From contig NZ_JAFIBI010000001.1 in the NCBI RefSeq assembly GCF_017832975.1, positions 1,054,001 through 1,118,000 on the forward strand: a stretch of DNA of 64,000 nt, read 5' to 3'. This DNA is from Arthrobacter sp. PvP023. Lineage in GTDB: Bacteria > Actinomycetota > Actinomycetes > Actinomycetales > Micrococcaceae. A program made the position numbers and the translations under genes. Each line of letters begins with the position of its first letter. The stretch's first letter is position 1. Shown here piece after piece: positions 28,236 to 37,096 of this stretch. Below the pieces are notes generated by a model. That model was not told the origin of the DNA. It saw only the letters and a list, made by a program, of their open reading frames with translations, and did not search any database.

Positions 28236-28709
28236 TCAGTCCAATGGAAGGGTGACCGTGATGCAGGTGCCCTTGCCGGGCGCGGTGTCTATGGTCGCGG
28301 TGCCGCCGGCTTCATGGACTGCGATGGACATCAGCAGTAGTCCGAATCCCTGCGGCCGGCTGCCGCAGCTTTCAGCGCGGTCGAAGCCGGTGCCGTTGTC
28401 AGCCACGGTCAGCCGGATGCCGTGGTGCACCGCAGCGAGCCGGACGGTCAGCTGGGTGGCGGCGGCAAATTTGAAGGCGTTGCTCAGCGCCTCCTGGGCG
28501 GCGTGGTAAAGCAGCCCGGCACTGCCGGCCGGGATCTCAATGCCGTGGTGCGGCGTCTCCCACCGGACGGTGGTTCCCTGCTCCCGGAGCGGGGTGGCGA
28601 GCCGGTCGATGCAGCCGGCGAGCCCGAGTGCATGAAAGTCCACCGGGGCCTGATCGGTAATGACGCCGTGGATCGCGGCGACTTCATTGACAGCTGGAGC
28701 CTTTTCCAT
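28236..28709 (-). CDS. Histidine-kinase ATPase domain without dimerisation domain
   Basis: A 157-residue protein that is only the C-terminal part of a NarL-type sensor kinase: the N box YHAAQEALSNAFKFA, the G1 box VADNGTGFD and a G2-like QGFGLLLMSI. The phospho-accepting histidine domain and any sensor are missing. AGGA precedes the ATG at 28709, so it may be expressed as a free ATPase domain (anti-sigma-like or kinase-fragment), or be a remnant. It faces an orphan OmpR-type regulator. Confidence 0.7.
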   Translation of the reverse strand: MEKAPAVNEVAAIHGVITDQAPVDFHALGLAGCIDRLATPLREQGTTVRWETPHHGIEIPAGSAGLLYHAAQEALSNAFKFAAATQLTVRLAAVHHGIRLTVADNGTGFDRAESCGSRPQGFGLLLMSIAVHEAGGTATIDTAPGKGTCITVTLPLD

Positions 28710-29023
28710 GGCCAGTCCTGCTTCCTTGCAGCCTGTGATGCTTCCTTCTCACGGGTGCTGGGTTCCCGCCTGGATGTATGACTCAAGGGTGAACCGGCGG
28801 AATCATGAATGACGCGACTTTGACGCAATTTTGGCTCAAGTTCAGCGGGATTCCCGTGGTCATCTCAAGAGACACACAAGATTTGATAGCCCGGCGATGC
28901 CGGATGCCACTCCATGTGTAGGCTCATCACCAGCCCCATAAGTCCAGATAGTGGAAATACCCATCCGTGGGGATTCTGCCGACGAATATGGGGGTGACTG
29001 ACCGAAAGACTATGGGGGCATAG
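28710..29023. other. Divergent intergenic region, no gene seen
   Basis: About 310 bases between the kinase-fragment gene (minus) and the OmpR-type regulator (plus). I looked for an upstream kinase remnant that would complete the fragment and did not find one in any frame. Promoters should be here, but none is clear. Confidence 0.55.
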
Positions 29024-29860
29024 ATGGAAGAACGCGGCATTGCCGTTGTTGTAGAGGATGACGACGACGTCAGGAATTCCCTCAGGGAAGTGCTGCTGCA
29101 ATCCGGGTTCTCCGTGTACGCGACGTCTTCCGGGCTTGAGGGGGTTGAGGCGGTCCGCCGGTACAACCCTGTGGTGGTCACCATGGACCTGGGGCTTCCG
29201 GACTTTGACGGCCTTGAGGCCTCCCGCCGCATCCGCACGTTCAGCGACGCCTACCTGGTCATCGTGACCGGCCGGGTGGATGAAGCCGACGCCATCATGG
29301 GTTTCGAAGCAGGGGCGGATGACTTCCTCACCAAGCCGTTCCGACCCCGCGAGCTCAGGGCGCGGATCGCCGCGATGCTTCGCCGGCCCAGACAGCACGC
29401 CGAAGCGCCGATGGTGGCCGCCGGAGACCTGCGCGGAACCGCTAACGCGCCCGCCGCGTCAACCCGTCCGGCCGGCATGGTGCCGGCCGAACTGCGGCAG
29501 GCAGAGCGTGCAGAGTCCGAGCTGGCCGAGTTCGAGCACAACGGGCTGACGCTGAGCGAGGGGACCAGGACCGCGGAGTTCGAGGGACTGAGGGTTGAGT
29601 TGACCCGGACGCAGTTCGACCTCCTCCTTGTCCTCCTGGAGAACGGACGCCTGGTTCAGACGAAGGCCGACCTGGTCCGCCGCCTGAGGAACGAACCGTA
29701 CGACACCGGTTCGTACGTGAGCACCGCCGAAGAGCGCGCCGTCGAAGTCCACATGGGTAACCTGCGGAAACGGCTGGGGGACGATTCGCGCTCGCCGCGA
29801 TGGGTTGAGACCGTCAGGGGAATCGGCTACCGGCTTGCGCCGCAGCTGGCTGCCGGCTGA
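29024..29860 (+). CDS. OmpR-family response regulator, orphan
   Basis: DNA-binding response regulator of 278 residues. The receiver (about 1-125) is intact: acidic pair in VEDDDDV, phospho-acceptor Asp in VTMDLGLPD, lysine in LTKPFRP. A long Ala/Pro/Glu-rich linker of about 60 residues leads to a winged-helix domain (TRTQFDLLLVLLENGRLV, RSPRWVETVRGIGYRL). No complete kinase adjoins it; the divergent gene has only an ATPase domain, and the next kinase downstream has its own LuxR-type regulator. Confidence 0.88.
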   Translation: MEERGIAVVVEDDDDVRNSLREVLLQSGFSVYATSSGLEGVEAVRRYNPVVVTMDLGLPDFDGLEASRRIRTFSDAYLVIVTGRVDEADAIMGFEAGADDFLTKPFRPRELRARIAAMLRRPRQHAEAPMVAAGDLRGTANAPAASTRPAGMVPAELRQAERAESELAEFEHNGLTLSEGTRTAEFEGLRVELTRTQFDLLLVLLENGRLVQTKADLVRRLRNEPYDTGSYVSTAEERAVEVHMGNLRKRLGDDSRSPRWVETVRGIGYRLAPQLAAG

Positions 29861-29877
29861 CCCGCACCGCCTGGCTG

Positions 29878-29941
29878 GTCCCGGGCCAGAGTCCCGGGCC
29901 AGAGTCCCGGGCCGGGGCCCCGAACTCTGGCCGAGGGCCCC
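29878..29941. repeat. 13-bp tandem repeats with nested hairpin
   Basis: GTCCCGGGCCAGA is repeated at 29878-29890 and 29891-29903, with a partial third copy from 29904. It is followed by GGGGCCC (29914-29920) and GGGCCCC (29935-29941), which can pair, and by CTCTGGCC, inverted relative to the repeat. It lies between two same-strand genes and may stop transcription from the OmpR-type gene. Confidence 0.65.
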
Positions 29942-29979
29942 GTGGCATGGGATTCTTAAGCTTGGCGGAGGGAAGCACC

Positions 29980-31821
29980 GTGACTCCCAAGCAACTGGTT
30001 CTGGTAGTGGCTGCCACCGTGGGCGTTTTGGCCCTGGTGCTGATCTCGATCGACTGGGCACCGGCCGCCTTGCAGGATCCCGCCCGGACCCTGGGCGTCC
30101 TGAACGCCCAGGGAGTCATCCGCTGGGGTGAAAACCCGGACAGGGCACCCTTCTCCGTCTTTGAACTCGCCATGTTCGTCGCCGTAGGACTGGCCTTTGT
30201 CCTTGCCGGCGTGACGGCGTGGCAGACCCGGCCCAACCGGAATCCCGGCCTGCTGCTGGTGCTCGCCGGGCTGCTGTGGCTGGCTGCCGGGGTGCGGCGG
30301 TCCAGTGATCCGGTGCTGTTCACAGCCGGTGTGGCGCTGACGCTCATGTACCAGCCTCCGCTGCTGCAGCTTGCCCTGAGCTTCCCCTCGGGAGTCCTGC
30401 GCTCGCGGGCGGAACGGGCGGCTGTCGTTTTCTTCTTCGCTGCCTGGGTGGTCATCGCAGTGGCGAGCTGGGCCTTTTTCGATCCGCGGCTGCACATTGC
30501 GGCAGGGGAGTCCACCTCCCGCAACCTGCTTCTGCTGTGGGACAGCCCGGAGCTGACCAGCGTCATCGGGGACGCCGCCCGCATTGTCCAGGTGGGCATC
30601 GGCATGGCCATTGTGGCCGTGCTGGTGTCCCGCTGGCGGTCCGGCTCACCTGCGTACCGGGCGGCGTTCCTGCCACTCTGGCTTGCCGTGATCATCAAGA
30701 CGGCGTCCACCGTCTGGGTGTCCCTGGCCGTGGTCCAGCTGACCGGCTCGCTTTCCAACGAGGCCCTGCTCTGGCAGTACCCGGCGACCGCGATCGTCCC
30801 CCTCGCCGTCCTGCTGGGTCTGTGGCGTTACCGGTTCGCCCGTGGTGCCCTGAGCGAGCTCATGGTGGAGATCGGGATGGCGCCGGTCAGCGACCGGCTC
30901 ATCCGCGCCCTGCGCAGGTCGGTCCGGGACCCCACCCTCAGCCTGTGGCGGTGGTCGCCCGCGCTGTCCGGCTTCGTGGACGACGACGGCGTGCCCCGCG
31001 CGGTGCCGGAGGACGGATCCGGGCGGGCGGCCATGGTGCTGGAGCGTAACGGCACTCCCGTGGGGGCGCTGGTTTTCGATGAGGCGCTCCGGGACCAGCC
31101 ACAGCTGATGGCCGCCGTGCGGAGCGCCACTTCCCTGGCCCTGGACAACCAGAACATGGAACAGCAGCTGCGGGACCAGCTGATCGAGGTCCGGCGCTCC
31201 CGGGAACGGATTGTCACGGCCGGGGACGCCCGGCGTCGTGAGCTCGAGCGGGACCTCCACGACGGCGCCCAGCAGCGCCTCGTTGCGGTGTCCATGGACC
31301 TGGCAAGGGCGCGGCGGGCCGCGAGCCCGGCGGAGATGAAGGAGCTGGTGGACCAGGCCAGCGACGAGCTCGCCGTCGCACTGACGGAACTTCGTGAGCT
31401 GGCCCGGGGCGTCTACCCGCCGTCGCTGCGGGAGAGGGGGCTGGAAGGTTCCCTGACGGCGCTCGCCGAGCGTTCGGCGCTCCCCATTGAACTGGACGTC
31501 GACCTGCCGCAAAGGCCGCCGCCCCAGGTGGAACTCGCGGCGTATTTCATCTGCGCCGAGGCGGTGACCAATGCGGCCAAGCACGCCAGTGCCTCGAACC
31601 TGCAGATCGGCGTCACAGGCGCGGACGCCGGGCTCAGGCTGCACGTGACGGATAACGGGATCGGCGGGGCAAGCCCCGGTGCCGACGGCGGGCTGCTGGG
31701 GCTGGCCGACCGGGCCGCGGCTTTGGGCGGTTCCCTCACGGTCACCAGTCCGGAAGGCGGCGGAACAACAGTGGCGGCCACCCTGCCGTTCGCGGCCGAC
31801 CCGACGGAGGACCTGCCATGA
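29980..31821 (+). CDS. NarL-type sensor histidine kinase
   Basis: Membrane sensor kinase of about 613 residues. The N-terminal 300 residues hold several hydrophobic segments and no recognised sensor. A GAF-like stretch precedes the H box [18 protein letters not shown], the N box [18 protein letters not shown] and the G boxes DNGIGGA and [15 protein letters not shown] prefer GTG 29980, with GGAGGG seven bases upstream, over ATG 29947. The stop overlaps the regulator start as ATGA, so the pair is translated together. Confidence 0.87.
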   Translation: MTPKQLVLVVAATVGVLALVLISIDWAPAALQDPARTLGVLNAQGVIRWGENPDRAPFSVFELAMFVAVGLAFVLAGVTAWQTRPNRNPGLLLVLAGLLWLAAGVRRSSDPVLFTAGVALTLMYQPPLLQLALSFPSGVLRSRAERAAVVFFFAAWVVIAVASWAFFDPRLHIAAGESTSRNLLLLWDSPELTSVIGDAARIVQVGIGMAIVAVLVSRWRSGSPAYRAAFLPLWLAVIIKTASTVWVSLAVVQLTGSLSNEALLWQYPATAIVPLAVLLGLWRYRFARGALSELMVEIGMAPVSDRLIRALRRSVRDPTLSLWRWSPALSGFVDDDGVPRAVPEDGSGRAAMVLERNGTPVGALVFDEALRDQPQLMAAVRSATSLALDNQNMEQQLRDQLIEVRRSRERIVTAGDARRRELERDLHDGAQQRLVAVSMDLARARRAASPAEMKELVDQASDELAVALTELRELARGVYPPSLRERGLEGSLTALAERSALPIELDVDLPQRPPPQVELAAYFICAEAVTNAAKHASASNLQIGVTGADAGLRLHVTDNGIGGASPGADGGLLGLADRAAALGGSLTVTSPEGGGTTVAATLPFAADPTEDLP

Positions 31822-32474
31822 CATTGCGCGTCGCCATCGCGGACGATTCGGCGCTGCTTCGCCGCGGCCTGGCCGCGCTGCTCACCTCCGAGGGGCTGGA
31901 GGTGGCCTGCGAGGCTGCGGACGCTACGGAGCTTCTGGGGTGCGTCGCGGCCTTGCAGCCCGACGTTGCCGTGGTGGACATCCGCATGCCGCCCACCTTC
32001 ACCACCGAAGGTATCCAGGCCGCGACGGCGATCCGGCACGACCATCCCGGAACGGGGGTCCTCCTGCTGTCCCAGTATGTGGAGACCGAAAACGCCATGC
32101 AGCTCCTGGGGAACGGAGCGAAAGGCCTGGGCTACCTCCTGAAGGAGCGGGTCTCGGACATCGACGAGTTCATCGACGCGCTGCACCGGGTGGCGGCCGG
32201 CGGGACCGCCGTCGATCCTGAACTGGTGGCACGGATGGTGGCCCGGCCGCATAACGGCCACCAGCGGGAGGATGAGCTCAGCAGCAGGGAACGGGACGTC
32301 CTGGAGTTGATGGCCCAGGGGCGCACCAACCAGGCGATCGGGAAGACCCTGTTCCTGGGGGAGCGGACGGTGGAGGCGCACATCCGGAGCATCTTCCTGA
32401 AGCTTGGTCTGAGGCCGGAACCCGAGGACCACCGCCGGGTCCTCGCCGTGCTCACCTACCTGCGCCAGCACTAG
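31818..32474 (+). CDS. LuxR/NarL-family response regulator
   Basis: Partner of the preceding kinase: 218 residues with an intact receiver (IADDSALL, phospho-acceptor Asp in VVDIRMPP, lysine in LLKERV) and a C-terminal LuxR helix-turn-helix ([20 protein letters not shown]). It overlaps the kinase by 4 bases. The signal and targets are not evident from the neighbours. Confidence 0.92.
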   Translation: MTLRVAIADDSALLRRGLAALLTSEGLEVACEAADATELLGCVAALQPDVAVVDIRMPPTFTTEGIQAATAIRHDHPGTGVLLLSQYVETENAMQLLGNGAKGLGYLLKERVSDIDEFIDALHRVAAGGTAVDPELVARMVARPHNGHQREDELSSRERDVLELMAQGRTNQAIGKTLFLGERTVEAHIRSIFLKLGLRPEPEDHRRVLAVLTYLRQH

Positions 32475-32476
32475 CA

Positions 32477-32513
32477 AAACCGGCGGCCGCCCTGGGGGGA
32501 CGTCCGCCGGTTT
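32477..32513 (+). terminator. Hairpin after the two-component operon
   Basis: AAACCGGCGG (32477-32486) and CCGCCGGTTT (32504-32513) are perfect inverted copies, 2 bases after the regulator stop and ahead of a convergent gene. The A/T ends let it act in both directions. Confidence 0.7.
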
Positions 32514-32529
32514 CCGGTCAGAAGAATGC

Positions 32530-32558
32530 TGCTAGTTGGACACCGTGCTAGTTGGACA
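32530..32558. repeat. 13-bp direct repeat over a stop codon
   Basis: TGCTAGTTGGACA occurs at 32530-32542 and 32546-32558. The second copy holds the minus-strand stop (32548-32550) of the secreted-protein gene, so a second stop-codon sequence follows 16 bases later, though not in the same reading frame. Confidence 0.75.
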
Positions 32559-33042
32559 TGGAGGTGGTGCCGCTGCTCTTCCAGCCCGTGAACGGCGACC
32601 AGACCCCGCCGGCCCCCTCCTGGTGGCGGACCTTCTGGTACACCTCCTCATTGCCGATCTCCGTATTGGTCAGGGTGCGGACGTTGTGGATGGTGACAGT
32701 TCCGCTGTAGTAGCCGAGGCTGCGGCTGAAGCTGGAGTTGCCGAGGTGGTCGTCGCCGTTGGGCCAGTCGTCACTTTCCCAGCGCTGCTGCTCGATGTAG
32801 ACCGAACGGTCGTTGTAGCAGCGCACCTGGATCTGGTAGTCCACCAGTTTGGTGCCCGAGGAGTTGAAGCCGGCAAAGACGGGCTTCAGCGGGGTGACGG
32901 TGCAGGCGTAGTTGGTGGTGGCGGCCTGGGCTGGCGCGGCCAGTGCGACGCCGCCCGCAGCAAGTCCCAGCGTCATTGCTGAAACGAGTGCGATCTTGGC
33001 GCGGGAGGGACGGGACTTCGTTGTTCCGGCGGTCATGGACAT
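32548..33042 (-). CDS. Small secreted protein, unknown
   Basis: I do not recognise the family. The 164-residue product begins with a basic stretch and a clear Sec signal (KIALVSAMTLGLAAGGVALA, cleavage after APAQA), leaving a mature domain of about 125 residues rich in Tyr, Trp, Ser and Asn with two cysteines (YACTV, VRCYND) that could pair. ATG 33042 follows AGGAGCAGAAACAA; the longer frame is rejected. The beta-rich look suggests a small extracellular or wall-associated domain. Confidence 0.8.
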   Translation of the reverse strand: MSMTAGTTKSRPSRAKIALVSAMTLGLAAGGVALAAPAQAATTNYACTVTPLKPVFAGFNSSGTKLVDYQIQVRCYNDRSVYIEQQRWESDDWPNGDDHLGNSSFSRSLGYYSGTVTIHNVRTLTNTEIGNEEVYQKVRHQEGAGGVWSPFTGWKSSGTTSMSN

Positions 33043-33243
33043 TTGTTTCTGCTCCTGTTGCGGTGATGGTGGTTTCGGCCAGGAATCCTTTCCTGATGCC
33101 GTGTTTCCATGGTGCGGCGGGGGTGCTGCCGCTGGCTTCCGTGCTAGCACTGTTTGTCCGGCGCAGCTTTGATTGTCAGCTTGCTTATTATTTCCGGGGT
33201 TCCTAGTGTTAAACCCGTAAGGAATCCGGCAAGAGGAGGACAT

Positions 33244-33810
33244 ATGTCAGCGCACAATATTGCAGGCAAGAAGGTTGCGTTCCTGCTGACCGACGGCGTG
33301 GAACAGGTGGAGCTCACCAGCCCTTGGAATGCCGTGAAGGAAGCCGGCGGCGAGCCCACGCTGGTGGCGCCGAAGGCCGGAAAGCTGCAGGGTTATGACG
33401 GCACCGAAAAAGGCGAGACCTTCGACGTCGACATCACGGTGGCGGAGGCCAATGCTTCGGATTTCCACGCGCTGGTCATCCCCGGCGGAGTAGTCAACGC
33501 CGACCACCTTCGCGTGGACAAGGACGCCCAGGCTTTTGCCCGCAGCTTCTTTGAGCAGCACAAGCCCGTGGCCTCCATCTGCCACGGCCCCTGGTTGCTG
33601 ATCGATGCCGGAGTGGTCCGCGGGCGCAAGCTGACCTCGTACCACACGCTCCAGACCGACCTGAAGAACGCCGGTGCGGACTGGAGTGACGAGGAAGTGG
33701 TGGTGGACCAGGGGTTCGTGACCAGCAGGCACCCCGGCGACCTCAAGGCCTTCAACGACAAACTGCTCGAAGAGATCGAAGAAGGCGAGCACGCCGGCCA
33801 GACTGCCTGA
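33244..33810 (+). CDS. DJ-1/PfpI-family protein (YfkM-type)
   Basis: A 188-residue member of the DJ-1/PfpI superfamily. The nucleophile cysteine lies in the elbow ASICHGPWLL, and VIPGGVVNADHLR is the conserved strand-loop. Relatives are general stress proteins with proposed deglycase or peptidase activity. ATG 33244 follows AGAGGAGGACAT, a strong ribosome-binding site; the longer frame is rejected. A 48-bp palindrome follows the gene. Confidence 0.92.
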   Translation: MSAHNIAGKKVAFLLTDGVEQVELTSPWNAVKEAGGEPTLVAPKAGKLQGYDGTEKGETFDVDITVAEANASDFHALVIPGGVVNADHLRVDKDAQAFARSFFEQHKPVASICHGPWLLIDAGVVRGRKLTSYHTLQTDLKNAGADWSDEEVVVDQGFVTSRHPGDLKAFNDKLLEEIEEGEHAGQTA

Positions 33811-33839
33811 CCGTCGCGCAGCAGCCACGTAATCACAAA

Positions 33840-33887
33840 AGAAGAGAGGCCCGACGGCGGCAATTGCCGCCGTCGGGCCTCTCTTCT
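33840..33887. terminator. 48-bp perfect palindrome, bidirectional terminator
   Basis: A perfect palindrome with no loop mismatch, centred on AATT at 33862-33865 (core GACGGCGGCAATTGCCGCC), between convergent genes and flanked by A and T bases. Its core GACGGCGGCA is shared with the terminator at 56853-56894. Confidence 0.85.
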
Positions 33888-33900
33888 GTGTGTCACAGAG

Positions 33901-34140
33901 TCAGTCGCTGGAGCTGGGTTCCGTGGTGAGGCCCCGGTCGTCCGCGGTTTCGCTGTTCTGCTCCTCGGCCGGTCCCGGGGGTCTGGTGCCACCTGATCCG
34001 GCCGGACCGCTATCAGCGGGGCCGGAGGCCGCGTGGCGGCCGGAGCTACGGTCCGCAGGCTCCTGCCTCGGCACTGGTTGTGTTCCGTCCTCGACGCCGT
34101 CGCTCACGATGTCTTCGGGCTCGTTGTGTTCCGTGCTCAT
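33901..34140 (-). CDS. Short acidic, disordered protein
   Basis: A 79-residue product rich in Glu, Asp, Ser, Pro and Gly with no hydrophobic core, probably disordered. The ATG at 34140 has GAGGAGTAGTCA before it, good support for translation. No family is recognised. It lies just past the 48-bp terminator of the convergent DJ-1/PfpI gene. Confidence 0.65.
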   Translation of the reverse strand: MSTEHNEPEDIVSDGVEDGTQPVPRQEPADRSSGRHAASGPADSGPAGSGGTRPPGPAEEQNSETADDRGLTTEPSSSD

Positions 34141-34250
34141 TGACTACTCCTCGTCTTGCGGTGTCGGACTGCACGAGCGTGTAGAAAGTGCACTGACCTT
34201 CCCACGCTACAGGCGGGCGGGAGGCGAGTACAGGCGCATCCGCTGCTGCC

Positions 34251-34481
34251 CTAGGCCATGGAAGCCCATTGCCGCAGTTCACGGGTTTCGCCGTAGGGAA
34301 CGTCGCGGCTCACGGCCACGGTGTAACGGGAGAAGCCGGTCTGGGTGACCAGTACGCCATGGCGCCGCTCCTGCATGGCGTGCCGGAGGGCGATGTCCAC
34401 CGCACTGTTGAGGTCGTTTTCGATCGTTGCGGGGTCGTGGGCAATGATCTCGAGGAGGATGTCGGAATGGTGCTTGATCAT
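34251..34481 (-). CDS. Short conserved-looking protein, unknown
   Basis: A 76-residue product starting MIKHHSDILLEIIAHDPATI. It is amphipathic, alternating helix-like and strand-like stretches (LNSAVDIALRHAMQERRHGV, YTVAVSRDVPYGETREL). No family is recognised. The ATG at 34481 has only weak ribosome-binding sequence; the frame open to 34691 has biased, low-complexity content upstream and is rejected. Confidence 0.55.
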   Translation of the reverse strand: MIKHHSDILLEIIAHDPATIENDLNSAVDIALRHAMQERRHGVLVTQTGFSRYTVAVSRDVPYGETRELRQWASMA

Positions 34482-34941
34482 GGGGTGCTCGCTTTCGCGG
34501 TGAAGGGGCAGGGGCGTCTGAGGGTGGATTTGGTGAGGGCTGTTCCCTGGACGGAATTGCCGAGGACAAAAGAAGTGCCGGTTGAGGCTGGGGATGATTC
34601 GAGGGGGCCCGGCATTCTGTGATGGGGCGGGGGCCGGTGCGATGCTTCCGGCGGAGGGACCGGGAACGTTGTGTCGTTCCTGCGGATCCACCCTTAGTGT
34701 GGCTGACCGCCGGGCCGCAAGGCAATCATTTCGGTGGAATTTCTTGTGTGCCCTGCATCACATGCTTGCCGGCAACGCATGCGGCGTTGACCGCCTAGGG
34801 CGCCGGGCGTAAGCTGACGCTCACCTTCCGGGGCCCCGCTCGGCGGGGGCCTGGGTCTCCTTCTAGAACGCATGCGGCCGCCGGGTGCCGAGGCTGTTTC
34901 CGGCGGCGCTTTATCGGCGGATCGCCTGGAGGCACAATTTA
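34482..34941. other. Intergenic region, no gene seen
   Basis: About 460 bases between a short minus-strand ORF and the subtilase gene. A GC-rich hairpin-like patch lies near 34832-34851 (GGCCCCGC and GCGGGG), about 90 bases before the subtilase. No coding frame with good support was seen. Confidence 0.55.
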
Positions 34942-37035
34942 ATGTCTGAAATCACCATCAACGGCATCACCATTGATCCGATCAAACAGAACCGAGCCCT
35001 GCGTGATGCCGGGCTGGTTGCCGAGGACGCCTCGGAGTCGGATCACATCCTCATCCAGACGGCGGAGCCGCTGACGGCGGAACAGCGAGCGGAACTGGCC
35101 GGCATCGACGTCGAGATGCAGGAATACGTCTCGGACAACACCTACCTGGCGGCGTTCCCGCCGGCAGACCTGAACCGCGTGCGCGCCCTGCCGTTCGTGA
35201 GCTGGGCGGACGTCTACTCCCGTGTCTTCAAGATCCCGCCGCCCCTGCTGCCGCGCGGTGCGGATACGGGCAATGTCCGGTCGCTTGCGGACCATGAACC
35301 GCATCCGGACCGGCGGCTGGAACGAGTGGACCTGCTCCTGCACGCGGGCATCGAGGCCGGCCCGGAGCTGATCGCCCGGGTGGCCGCGGCCGCCAGGGTG
35401 GAGCCCGACGCCGTGGCGGTGACGCCGGGCAAGCTGCGCATCACCACGTCGGTCGGCCAGCTCCCGCACCTTGCCGCAATCGATGAGATCCGCGAGATCC
35501 ATCCGGTGCGCGAGCGCCAGCTTTTCAACAATGTGGCACGCGAGATCCTGAACGCCGACGTGCAGTTCAACGGGACAACGTACCGGGGCGACGGCGAGGT
35601 GGTGGCGGTTGCCGATACCGGCTTTGACACCGGAGACGCCGCCAACCCGCACCCGGCATTCACCGGACGGGTCCAGACGCTCTACGCACTGGGCCGCACG
35701 GCGCCGGACAAGGCAGACGATCCGCACGGCCACGGTACCCACGTGGCCGGCTCCGTGCTGGGCCGGGGAAACTCGGCCACCATGGGCGGAGCGATTGAGG
35801 GCACGGCGCCGGAGGCCCTGCTGATCCTGCAGAGCCTCCTCGACTCCAACGGCGGCCTGGGCGGCATCCCGGTCAACCTCAACGACCTCTTCCAAAAGAC
35901 GTACGACGACGGCGCACGCGTGCACACGAACTCCTGGGGCGTGCCCGGACTCAACCTTCCGTACGACGCGAGTTCCCGGGAGATCGACGAATTCGTGTGG
36001 AACCACCCGGACCAGGTGATCTGCTTTGCGGCCGGGAATGACGGCGTGGACGGCAACAGCGACGGCACGGTGGACTCGAACTCCATCGGTTCCCAGTCCG
36101 CTGCGAAGAACTGCATCACGGTAGGTGCCAGCGAAAGCCTCCGCAAGGAATTCGCGCCCGCCTACGGGACCTACTGGCCCGGCGACTTCCCCGCGAATCC
36201 CGTGAAGAGGGACAAGCAAGCCAACAATCCGGACGGGATGGTGGCCTTCTCCAGCCGGGGACCTACCAAGGAAGGGCGTATCAAACCGGATGTCGTGGCG
36301 CCGGGAACCAGCATCCTGTCCACGCTCTCCCGGAACGCCCCGATGGGCAACACCTTCGGCACCTCCACCGACCCGCTGTTCTTCTTCGACTCCGGGACGT
36401 CCATGGCGACGCCGCTGGTGGCCGGCTGCGCCGCGGTGCTGCGTGAGACCCTGGTGAAGAACGGCCTCAACGCGCCAAGCGCTGCCCTCATCAAAGCCCT
36501 CCTCGTCAACGGCGCCGACGTCTTGCCGGGACAGTACAACCCCAGCGAGGCCGGGGAATCTCCGAACGGGAACTCCGGGTGGGGCCGGGTCAACCTGGCC
36601 CGGTCCGTAGTCTTGCCCGGGCAGCCCGGCAATGCCGGGTTGGGCGAAGGCGGACCGCTGGAGCAGGGGCAGGAGGACTCCTTCACCATCGACATCCCCG
36701 AGGAAATCCCCAAGGCGGCCGCGAAAGGGAGGCGGAACCGGGGTCCGGTCGCGGAACCGGCGCTGACCGCAGCCGGGGTGACCCTGAAGATCACCCTCGT
36801 GTGGTCCGATCCGCCCGGCCCGCAGCTGCAGAACGACCTCGACCTCATTGTGCTGGCAGCCGACGGCAGCGAGCGCCACGGAAACTCAGGAACGACTGCC
36901 GGCTTCGACCGCCGCAACAACGTGGAACAGGTGCTCTGGACGGGCATGCCGCCGGGGCAGGCCAGGATCGTGATCAGGGCTTTCCGGATCACGCAGTTCC
37001 CGCAGCCCTACGCCTACGTGTGGCGGCTGTCCTAG
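34942..37035 (+). CDS. S8-family serine peptidase without signal peptide
   Basis: Subtilisin-like protease of 697 residues. The triad is Asp225 (VADTGFDTG), His264 (HGHGTHVAGS) and Ser487 (SGTSMATP), with the oxyanion Asn region CFAAGNDG. About 200 residues precede the catalytic domain and a C-terminal beta domain (ITLVWSDPPGPQLQNDLDLI) like that of KP-43-type proteases follows. ATG 34942 has GGAGG nine bases upstream. The N-terminus MSEITINGITID is polar, with no Sec or Tat signal, which is unusual for this class. Confidence 0.88.
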   Translation: MSEITINGITIDPIKQNRALRDAGLVAEDASESDHILIQTAEPLTAEQRAELAGIDVEMQEYVSDNTYLAAFPPADLNRVRALPFVSWADVYSRVFKIPPPLLPRGADTGNVRSLADHEPHPDRRLERVDLLLHAGIEAGPELIARVAAAARVEPDAVAVTPGKLRITTSVGQLPHLAAIDEIREIHPVRERQLFNNVAREILNADVQFNGTTYRGDGEVVAVADTGFDTGDAANPHPAFTGRVQTLYALGRTAPDKADDPHGHGTHVAGSVLGRGNSATMGGAIEGTAPEALLILQSLLDSNGGLGGIPVNLNDLFQKTYDDGARVHTNSWGVPGLNLPYDASSREIDEFVWNHPDQVICFAAGNDGVDGNSDGTVDSNSIGSQSAAKNCITVGASESLRKEFAPAYGTYWPGDFPANPVKRDKQANNPDGMVAFSSRGPTKEGRIKPDVVAPGTSILSTLSRNAPMGNTFGTSTDPLFFFDSGTSMATPLVAGCAAVLRETLVKNGLNAPSAALIKALLVNGADVLPGQYNPSEAGESPNGNSGWGRVNLARSVVLPGQPGNAGLGEGGPLEQGQEDSFTIDIPEEIPKAAAKGRRNRGPVAEPALTAAGVTLKITLVWSDPPGPQLQNDLDLIVLAADGSERHGNSGTTAGFDRRNNVEQVLWTGMPPGQARIVIRAFRITQFPQPYAYVWRLS

Positions 37036-37096
37036 CGTGCCGGAACTCCACGTGCCGGACTCCCGTGTCCAGGCGGGGTTTCCCGGGCAAGTGACG

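Noticed and set aside
31818..32474. Degenerate receiver in the second NarL-type regulator
   Set aside because: Checked after the DevR-like finding: acidic pair, phospho-acceptor Asp and Lys are all present.
34832..34851. GC hairpin as terminator or riboswitch before the subtilase
   Set aside because: The arms are short and imperfect with no T-run or known riboswitch core.
34939..36879. 646-residue minus-strand open frame opposite the subtilase
   Set aside because: Low-complexity His/Arg/Gly-rich translation with no family features; the plus strand encodes a complete subtilase triad.
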